Shown here: positions 43,518 to 52,104 of the stretch, piece by piece
How positions within the stretch are numbered: the first letter of the stretch is position 1
Layout: each line of letters begins with the position of its first letter
Assembly (NCBI GenBank): GCA_032718475.1
Contig: JAUCBJ010003655.1
Span: forward strand, 1-52,104
Direction: 5' to 3'
Length of the DNA stretch: 52,104 nt
Source: Nemertoderma westbladi
Lineage: Eukaryota > Xenacoelomorpha > Nemertodermatida > Nemertodermatidae
Position numbers and translations under genes: made by a program
Notes under the pieces: generated by a model
Seen by the model: the letters and a program-made list of their open reading frames with translations, nothing else
Told to the model about the DNA's origin: nothing
Databases searched by the model: none

Positions 43518-44239
43518 TATGGGTTGCCGTTGATGTAAAAAGATAAGAAAAAATATTGGAGAGAAAAATAAATATTTGTAAGAAAAAAAATATATTTGTG
43601 AGAAGAAAATTAATATTTGCGAGAAGAAAATTAACAATTGTGAGAAAAAGTATAAATTGGTGAGAATAAATAAATATTGTTGATACAATAATATATTAGT
43701 GAGAAAAAATATCTATGTTGCTGAAATTTCTTTAAAATTATGTTGGCAAGAAACTATATGTATTGGTGGAAAACTTTGCGAAAATATATTTTGCACAGAA
43801 AATATATATTGGTGAACTTGGTCTGATGTTTTCATGCATACAGTAGAGACATCAAAATTGATACCGGTACAAGCTAAATTTCAGTAGGCCTACGACAGTA
43901 TAAGCAGTAGGACTACAGTACCAGTAACAGTAATACAGTACAGTACGTTGTGCAAAATGAGCTAATGCCAAACGTTTCACGAACCAAGTTCACCAATATA
44001 TATTGTTATAACCAAAATATCTTCTCATAAGTTCACCAATATAAATTTAACTGACCTAAATATTTTTTCATAAATTAGACCAATATATATTTGTCTCTTT
44101 CAAACCAATATATTTTTTCATAAGATAAGTATTTTTTCGTATATATATTTTTTTATCCAACATGTATTTTTTCTCACTAATATAAATTTTCTCTGAATTA
44201 TCTCTAAATTTTCTCTTTTTGCATTAACAACGCCCCATA
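43518..44239. mobile_element. 722-bp MITE with ~300-bp inverted repeats
   Basis: The ends are TATGGGTTGCCGTTGATG and the complement-like CATTAACAACGCCCCATA. GTTATA flanks both ends (43512-43517 and 44240-44245). If the outer TA is taken as target, a TA duplication also fits. The arms are full of (G)AGAAAA and AATATAT motifs, and a strong inner palindrome around ACCAAGTTCACCAATATATA pairs 43800-43820 with 43984-44005. No ORF. Confidence 0.65.
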
Positions 44240-44329
44240 GTTATAAGTCAATATAATTATTTATTACATGGGAAAAAAGTATAACTTTTTTTTCTCTATA
44301 CTCGAGGAATTTTATTGACCAAGCGTCAG

Positions 44330-47046
44330 CGAGGTTAACGCAGTTTGGAATTTGAAATTTTATTACTTTTCCTAAAAATATATTGTCTTTCTAATAGTGA
44401 AAACGGTTTTTAAAAATATTGGGAACTTTAGGTTTCGAGTTATAGCACAATTTTTTAATGCTTTTGGCACTTTTTTGCGATGTTTTTTGAAAATTACATT
44501 TCATGAAATATGATTTGTAACATCTCTATTTTTGATTTACACGGTTTTTGGTGTTCGCAATTAGATGCATTCATATAAATGAGCTAGAAATTTCAAACTT
44601 GTTTTTAGCGGCGAGTGCCAAATTTTGGTGCTAGCACCAATTTTTGAAATATGTCAATTTTGTAAATTGATTGTTTGAACCTGTTTTTTTGCGCAATAGG
44701 GGTTTCTGAATTCTATTTTCGATGGAATACATACGTATACGAGTTGCACCAGGCATATCAAACTTATATTTTTCGGTGCTGTGTGCAAAATATGGTGCCA
44801 GCACGAAATTTTGAAAATCCATTCAGTAGTTTAACCCTATTAGTACCGGGCTATAAAATGCTGTACAAATACCGGGGGGGGGGGGGGGGGGAGGGGGTCA
44901 TATTGACCCTCCCTCTAAAATCTACAAATATTAACGAAAACGTCTGATTTTTTGTTTGTACGTAGGTATCACTAGTCTGGATCCGACCGAAAAAAAAAAT
45001 TTCGAAGAAAATGTACTGGGGTGGTAATATTGCAGCACCAAAATTACAAGTAGTGCACAATTTTCACAAAATTTGAAAGTTACATTTTTCGGCTAATTGT
45101 TTTTCAATACAGGTTTTCTGGGGCGCAAAATACATTGGAAAATAATTAAAAATGATATGATTACCATAAATGGCTGTTTAGTCCTCTCTGCGTAGGAAAA
45201 ATAATGAAAAAAACAAGTAACCAGCACTTTTCAGTTAGAACACAAAATTTTTAATTCACTTATACGATGCTATAAATTCACATTTTCAGGTTTTCTAGGG
45301 CGCTGATTCTAATGGAATACATTTCAAATATGCCAGATCATTGCTACTTGTATTTTTCGGCGTAATTTGGCAAATTTTGGTGCTAGCACCAAATTTCGTA
45401 CCCATCACCAAAAAGTACAAGTTTGCGATGTCCAGTGCTGTTTTTATTGATTCCATCGGATTCAGGACCCTCATAAACCCGTATAACGCAAGAAACAAGA
45501 TGACACTATCAACTGATATATTCGCTGGTTTTCCAAAATTTGGTGCTAGCACCACATTTTGCACCCACTTCCGAAAAATACAAGTTTGAGATGTCTATTC
45601 GATAATTATATATTCCATTGAATTCAGAACAGCCATAAACCTCTAAAACGCAAGAAATAAATTGTCACAAGCAATTTTATCTATTGAATGGATTTTCAAA
45701 ATTTCGTGCTAGCACCAAAATTTGCACACAGCACCGAAAAATACAAGTTTGATACGCTTGGTGCAACTCGTATATATTTCATCGAAACCAGAACCCCAAA
45801 AAACCCCAATTGCGTAAAAAACAAGTTTCAAACAATCAATTTACAAAATTGACATATTTCAAATTTTGGTGCTGGCACCAAAATTTAGCACCCGCCGAAA
45901 AAAACAAGTTTGAAATTTCTAAATCAATTTATATGAATTCCATCCAATTGCTAACACCAAAAAACCGGTGTAAATCAAAAATAGAGATGTTAGAATTAAT
46001 ATTTAATGAAATGTAATTTTCAACAAAAGGTCTCAAAAAAAGTGCCAAAAGTAGGGTTAAAAAATGGTGCTATAACTCGAAAACTACCCAATATTTTTGA
46101 AAACGGTTTTCACTACTATGAAGACAATATATTTTTAGGAAAAGTCATACAATTTCAGATTCCCAACTGCGTTTGTTTCAGAATTATTATTAAAAAACCA
46201 CGGGGGGGGTCATATTGACCCCCCCCCCCCCCCCCCCCCGGGTTTAATAGGGTTAATTGATTGTGACAACTTATTTCTCGCATTTTACTGTTTTTGGTGT
46301 TTCTGAATTCAATGGAATAAATAATTATCGAACTAGACATCTCAAACTTGTATTTTTCGGAAGTGGGATCAAAATTTTGTGCTAGCACCAAATTTTGTAA
46401 CCAATCAAATTTATCAATTGACTGTGTCACCTTGTTTCTTACGTGATGCCGTTTTGTGAGGTTTCTGAATTCATTACAATAAGTAAAAATAAAAAAAGGG
46501 TATTCAAACTTGTATTTTTAGCCGGTGGCGTGGTTGAACAATTTTGTGCCAGCACCAAAGTTTTGAAAACAAGAAAATTTATTAAGAAATAGCTTCATCT
46601 TGTTTCTTGCGATAGACTGGATTATGATGGTCCGATGGAAACAATAAAAACAGCACTGGACATCTCAAACTTGTACTTTTTGGTGATTGGTACGAAATTT
46701 GGTGCTAGCACCAAAATCTGCGATAATACTCCGAAAAATACGAGCTGAAATGATGTGGAACATTTGAAATGTATTCTTTTAGAATCAGCGCCCAGAAAAT
46801 CGGAAAATGTGAATTTATAGCATCGTATAGGTAAATAAAAAATTCCGTGTTCAAACTGCGGTTTACTTGTTTTTTTTTCATTTTTGCCTACGTAGTGGAC
46901 TAAAACTGCCATTTATAGTCATCAGATTATTTTTAAATATTTTACAATGGATTCAGCGCCCCAGAAAAATGTATTGAAAAAAGATTACCTGAAAATTTTA
47001 ACTTGCAAATTGTTTACTACTTGAAATTTTGGTGCTGCCAAAAAAG
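44330..47046. repeat. complex foldback region
   Basis: Segment A (44330-44830) and segment C (46257-47046) are the flanks of a TTAA-type element. Inside that element, 45015-46180 is the reverse complement of C followed by that of A. The region therefore folds on itself at two levels. The palindrome GGTGCTAGCACC occurs exactly at 44627, 45379, 45542 and 46701 and in near forms at about 44793, 45708, 45870, 46380 and 46546. No coding sequence is recognised. Confidence 0.7.
44835..46252. mobile_element. piggyBac-like non-autonomous element (TTAA site)
   Basis: The element begins CCCTATTAGTACC and ends GGTTTAATAGGG, with TTAA on both sides (44831-44834 and 46253-46256). Each end then has a G or C homopolymer and GGTCATATTGACC. 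TTAA duplication plus a CCC terminus is the signature of piggyBac-type transposition. There is no transposase. Comparison with the inner copy at about 45650-45690 shows the flanks joining cleanly across the site, which supports the insertion. Confidence 0.7.
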
Positions 47047-47070
47047 TAATTAATCAGTATATTTTTTATT

Positions 47071-47075
<5 letters not shown>

Positions 47076-47107
<32 letters not shown>

Positions 47108-47300
47108 AACACACAACCTTAGGGCCACTTATGGATGTAAGTAGGTGGCCTTATGGTTCTATTCAATATCCAACAGTGGCCCTATGGTCGGAAAGGTGGC
47201 CCTATGGTTTAATCGTGCCATAGGGCCACAGTGGCCCTATGGTATGAAGTAGTTGTAAGGCGTTAGAAGGTCCTTTGGACGTTAGGTGTTGCGTCTTTAG
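47076..47300. repeat. (TA)n and GTGGCCCTATGG motif cluster
   Basis: A (TA)n run at about 47076-47105 is followed by several copies of GTGGCCCTATGG in both orientations (near 47120-47240). The same pair of features recurs at 50720-51385, beside the second satellite block. Confidence 0.7.
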
Positions 47301-47403
47301 GTCCTATGAGTGGTTGTTATTAACCCCTGCGCTGTTAGGTTCTGTCATAATACAGTAGTTTTATTTATATTTAAAGCTGATTATCTTCTAAAATGCAATA
47401 AGC

Positions 47404-50400
47404 CTTCTATTAGGTGAGCGTTCTATTCAGTGAGTGTACTATTTAGCGAGTGTTCTATTCAGTGAGTGTTACATTCAGTAAGCGTTCTATTCATTTAAAC
47501 GTTCTATTCAGTGAGTGTTCTATTCAGTGAGCGTTCTATTCAGTGAGTGTTCTATTCAGTAAACGTTATATTCGTGAACGTTCTATTCAGTGAGTGTTCT
47601 ATTCAGTAAGCATTCTATTCAGTGGACGTTATATTCAGTGAGTGTTCTATTCAGTAAGCGTTCTATTCAGTGAACGTTCTATTCAGTGAGTGTTCTATTC
47701 AGTGAGCGTTGTATTCAGTGAGTGTTCTATTCAGTAAGCATTCTATTCAGTGAACGTTCTATTCAGTGAGTGTTACATTCAGTAAGCGTTCTATTCATTT
47801 AATCATTCTATTCAGTAAGCATTCTATTCAGTGAACGTTCTATTCAGTGAGTGTTCTATTCAGTGAGCGTTCTAATCAGTGAGCGTTCTATTCAGTGAGG
47901 GTTATATTCTGTGAACGTTCAATTCAGTGAGCGTTCTATTCAGTGAGTGTTCTATTCAGTGAGCGTTCTATTCAGTGAGTGTTCTATTCAGTAAGCGTTC
48001 TATTCAGTGAACGTTCAATTCAGTAAGCATTATATTCAGTGAACGTTCTATTCAGTGAGTGTTCTATTCAGTAAGCGTTCTATTCATTTAAACGTTCTAT
48101 TCAGTGAGTGTTCTATTCAGTGAGCGTTCTATTCAGTGAGTGTTCTATTCAGTAAACGTTATATTCAGTGAACGTTCTATTCAGTGAGCGTTCTAATCAG
48201 TGAGCGTTCTATTCAGTGAGTGTTACATTCAGTAAGCGTTCTATTAATTTAAACGTTCTATTCAGTGAGTGTTCTATTCAGTGAGTGTTCTATTCAGTGA
48301 GTGTTCTATTCAGTGAGTGTTATATTCAGTGAACGTTCTATTCAGTAAGCATTCTATTCAGTGAACGTTCTATTCAGTGAGTGTTACATTCAGTGAACGT
48401 TCTATTCAGTGAGCGTTCTATTCAGTGAGCGTTCTATTCAGTGAGCGTTCTATTCAGTGAGTGTTACATTCAGTAAGCGTTCTATTCATTTAAACGTTCT
48501 ATTCAGTGAGTGTTCTATTCAGTGAGTGTTCTATTCAGTGAGTGTTATATTCAGTGAACGTTCTATTCAGTAAGCATTCTATTCAGTGAACGTTCTATTC
48601 AGTGAGTGTTATATTCAGTGAGCGTTCTAATCAGTGAGCGTTCTATTCAGTGAGGGTTATATTCTGTGAACGTTCAATTCAGTGAGCGTTCTATTCAGTG
48701 CACGTTCAATTCAATGATCGTTCTATTCAGTGAACGTTATATTCTGTGAACGTTCAATTCAGTAAGCATTATATTCAGTGAACGTTCTATTCAGTGAGTG
48801 TTCTATTCAGTAAGCGTTCTATTCATTTAAACGTTCTATTCAGTGAGTGTTCTATTCAGTGAGCGTTCTATTCAGTGAGTGTTCTATTCAGTAAACGTTA
48901 TATTCAGTGAACGTTCTATTCAGTGAGCGTTCTATTCAGTGAGCGTTCTATTCAGTGAGTGTTCTATTCAGTGAGCGTTCTATTCAGTGAGTGTTCTATT
49001 CAGTGAGTGTTCTATTCAGTGAGCTGTTCTATTCAGTGAGCGTTCTATTCAGTGAGTGTTCTATTCAGTGAACGTTCTATTCAGTGAGCGTTCTATTCAG
49101 TGAGCGTTCTATTCAGTGAGTGTTCTATTCAGTGAGCGTTCTATTCAGTGAGCGTTCTATTCAGTGAGTGTTCTATTCAGTGAACGTTCTATTCAGTGAG
49201 CGTTACTATTCAGTGAGCGTTCTATTCAGTGAGCGTTCTATTCAGTGAGTGTTCTATTCAGTGAGCGTTCTATTCAGTGAGCGTTCTATTCAGTGAGTGT
49301 TCTATTCAGTGAGTGTTCTATTCAGTGAGCGTTCTATTCAGTGAGGGTTATATTCTGTGAACGTTCAATTCAGTGAGCGTTCTATTCAGTGCACGTTCTA
49401 TTCAGTGATCGTTCTATTCAGTGAACGTTCTATTCAGTGAGCGTTCTATTCAGTAAGCTTTCTATTCAGTGAACGTTCTATTCAGTGAGTGTTCTATTCA
49501 GTGAGCGTTCTATTCAGTGAGCGTTCTATTCAGTGAGTGTTCTATTCAGTGAGCGTTCTATTCAGTGAGTGTTCTATTCAGTGAGTTCTATTCAGTGAGC
49601 GTTCTATTCAGTGAGCGTTATATTCAGTGAAGCGTTCTATTCAGTGAGTGTTCTATTCAGTGAGTGTTCTATTCAGTGAACGTTCTATTCAGTGAGCGTT
49701 CTATTCAGTGAGTGTTCTATTCAGTGAGCTTTCTATTCAGTGAGCGTTATATTCAGTGAACGTTCTATTCAGTGAGCGTTCTATTCAGTGAGTGTTCTAT
49801 TCAGTGAAGCGTTCTATTCAGTGAGCGTTCTATTCAGTGAGTGTTCTATTCAGTGAGTGTTCTATTCAGTGAGCGTTATATTCAGTGAACGTTCTATTCA
49901 GTGAGTGTTCTATTCAGTGAGCGTTCTATTCAGTGAACGTTCTATTCAGTGAGCGTTATATTCAGTGAGCGTTCTATTCAGTGAGCGTTCTATTCAGTGA
50001 GTGTTCTATTCAGTGAGCTGTTCTATTCAGTGAGTGTTCTATTCAGTGAGCGTTCTATTCAGTGAGCGTTCTATTCAGTGAGTGTTCTATTCAGTGAGCG
50101 TTCTATTCAGTGAGCGTTCTATTCAGTGAGTGTTCTATTCAGTGAGCGTTCTATTCAGTGACGTTCTATTCAGTGAGTGTTCTATTCAGTGAGCGTTCTA
50201 TTCAGTGAGCGTTCTATTCAGTGAGTTTCTATTCAGTGAGCTTTCTATTCAGTGAGTGTTCTATTCAGTGAGTGTTCTATTCAGTGAGCGTTCTATTCAG
50301 TGAGCGTTCTATTCAGTGAGCGTTCTATTCAGTGAGCATTCTATTCAGTGAGTGTTCTATTCAGTGAGCGTTCTATTTCAGTGAACGTTCTATTCAGTGA

Positions 50401-50544
50401 GCTTCTATTCAGTGAGCTTCTATTCAGTGATGTTCTATTGAGTGAGCGTTCCACGCAATGAACGTTCTATTCAGTGAGCGTTCTATTCAGTGAGCATTAT
50501 ACTCAGAGAGCGTTATATTCCGTATACATTCTATTCAGTGAGCG
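47404..50544 (+). repeat. 16-bp satellite array, block 1
   Basis: About 195 copies of GTTCTATTCAGTGAGY in tandem. The last six bases vary as GTGAGC, GTGAGT, GTGAAC or GTAAGC. The left half (to about 48940) is more varied and includes repeated long blocks with a CATTTAAAC unit; the right half is mostly GTGAGC/GTGAGT. Copies near the right edge decay (50440-50544). Period 16 gives no extended ORF. Confidence 0.95.
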
Positions 50545-51390
50545 AAATAAAAAAACTATTAGAAAGTAGCATAAATGTAGAATTTAAATTAAAAAAATAC
50601 AGCACGCCGTTTATACAATTCAATAATAATTAATTCATTTGTTCTAGTCCCTCTGGTGTATAAAAAATCAGTAGACTTTAACTCTAAAGGTAAAATCTAT
50701 ATATCTGTTATAATAAAGATCCGTCAAAACCATAGGGCCACTATTTTTTATGTAATGGTTTTATGTAATAAAAACTTAATAATACGGTATTTGACTGCAA
50801 GCACAAAGAGGATCATCTGCATTAATGATATCAAATAGCTCCAATAAAAATTTCGATATCAAAATTTAATTACAAAGTTTTTAAATCACACTAACTAATT
50901 TTTCAACTTTGTCTCAGATAACCAACCATCTTGGTTCAAATACCTACAAGTTAGTCATGGAATCAAAGATATATAAAATTATATATTAAAATATACATAA
51001 GTTTTGAAATGAATAAAAACGGTGTAGAAAAGTCTAACAAAGCATTTTCGGAAAAGATCTGAGTTCTAGAATGTGTTTTTGATGTGTAAATTACACAAAA
51101 ATTACCAGAAAATTTAGGTGGCCCTGTGGTCGTTTTGTGTTATGTACTTTTCCTATAGAAATGTATTGCAAACGAATATCCAACAATATATATATAATAG
51201 TCATTATATTGGAGCCGTGTAATTTTTTGCATCGGATTTTTCTAACAATTAATAGATATTATTATTAACATGCTTATCTTGTTCTATTATTATTCGATAG
51301 TTAATGTACTAGTTTATATCTTAATTATTAAGGAGTGGCCCTATGGCCACCAGTTGGAGTTATATATATATATATATATATAGATATATT
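50545..51390. other. spacer between satellite blocks
   Basis: AT-rich and without a credible gene. It has scattered GTGGCCCTATGG-type motifs (near 50735, 51118 and 51335) and a (TA)n run at 51361-51382 directly before the second block. Confidence 0.6.
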
Positions 51391-52104
51391 GAACGTTCTA
51401 TTCAGTGCGCGTTCTATTCAGTGGGTGTTCTATTCAGTGAGCTTTCTATTCAGTGATCGTTCTATTCAGTGAGCGTTATGTTCGGTGAGTGTTCTATTGT
51501 TTGATCGTTCTATTCAGTGAGTGTTCTATTGTGTGAGTGTTGTATTGCGTTAGCTTTGTATTCGGTGTGCGTTTTATTCAGTGAGTGTTGTATTCAGTGA
51601 ACGTTCTGTTCAGTGTTCGTTCTATTCAGTGAGTTTTCTATTTAGTGATTGTTCTATTCAGTGAGCGTTCTATTCTGTGAGCGTTCTATTCAGTGAGTGT
51701 TCTATTCAGTGAGTTTTCTATTCAGTGAGTGTTCTATTCCGTGAGCGTTCTATTCAGTGAGTGTTCTATTCAGTGAGCGTTCTATTCATTTAAACGTTCT
51801 ATTCAGTGAGTGTTCTATTCAGTGAGCTTTCTATTCAGTGAGTGTTCTATTCAGTGAGTGTTATATTCAGTGAACGTTCTATTCAGTGAGTGTTCTATTC
51901 AGTGAGTGTTCTATTCAGTGGACGTTCTATTCTGTGAGTGTTCTATTCAGTGAGTGTTCTATTCAGTGAGCTTTCTATTCAGTGAGTGTTCTATTCCGTG
52001 AGCGTTGTATTCAGTGAGTGTTCTATTCAGTGAGCGTTCTATTCAGTGAGTGTTCTATTCAGTGAGTGTTCTATTCAGTGAGTGTTCTATTCATTTAAAC
52101 ATTC
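51391..52104 (+). repeat. 16-bp satellite array, block 2 (runs off window)
   Basis: Same unit as block 1. The first 250 bases are more diverged (for example TTCGGTG, TTGTGTG), and CATTTAAAC units reappear at about 51786 and 52093. The array continues beyond the window. Confidence 0.95.

Noticed and set aside
47404-52104. CRISPR-like array
   Set aside because: The 16-bp unit is head-to-tail with no unique spacers and the genome is eukaryotic; it is a satellite.

Overview
The window looks like an AT-rich, gene-poor, repeat-dense stretch of an animal nuclear genome, most likely a marine or other non-model invertebrate. I cannot name the species. The grounds are the mix of elements: BEL/Pao, Copia, RTE-like and other APE-type LINEs, an Academ-like DNA transposon, TTAA-targeting (piggyBac-like) and foldback MITEs, and a 16-bp satellite. 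There is no sign of prokaryotic gene organisation. I see no tRNA, rRNA or CRISPR.

Layout. Positions 1-4725 and 40690-43227 are the two arms of a large inverted duplication. Each arm carries one copy of an intronless gene for an unusual protein: a long Pro-rich tandem-repeat N-terminus followed by four cold-shock/OB-like repeats (950-3142 minus; 41094-43133 plus, frameshifted near its end). The left arm is split by a 1.2-kb foldback element with an 8-bp target duplication; the right arm preserves the empty site. The roughly 36 kb between the arms is nested transposons: an RTE-like LINE (5.2-6.6 kb), gag-like and SDR-like pseudogene scraps (7.0-7.9 kb), a second LINE (8.1-10.75 kb) abutting a Copia remnant, then a 14.7-kb BEL/Pao element (12384-27123, minus strand) inserted in that Copia remnant with a TGTCG target duplication. 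Further right come a 38/56-bp minisatellite (29.7-30.2 kb), a 4.7-kb Academ-like transposon with about 575-bp inverted repeats (30534-35242), fragments of a second Academ-like gene split by a palindromic MITE (36.2-38.4 kb), and a third LINE fragment (39.5-40.6 kb).

The BEL/Pao element is the most unusual object. It keeps LTRs, a gag region and a protease, but reverse transcriptase, RNase H and the integrase core are gone. Between the pol remnant and the 3' LTR it carries three ORFs I cannot assign to any family (736, about 321-357 and about 287-323 residues). A 90-bp piece of the first of these recurs inside the Academ-like transposon, and nearly all differences there are synonymous, so the protein has probably been under selection. 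The gag-protease junction has a -1 frameshift heptamer directly before the gag stop.

Right of the inverted arm the window is pure repeat: a MITE (43518-44239), a complex foldback region in which a TTAA-flanked element contains an inverted copy of its own flanking sequence (44330-47046), and two blocks of a 16-bp satellite (47404-50544 and 51391 to the window end), linked by (TA)n and a recurring GTGGCCCTATGG motif. All homology statements come from reading motifs by eye; no database search was run.
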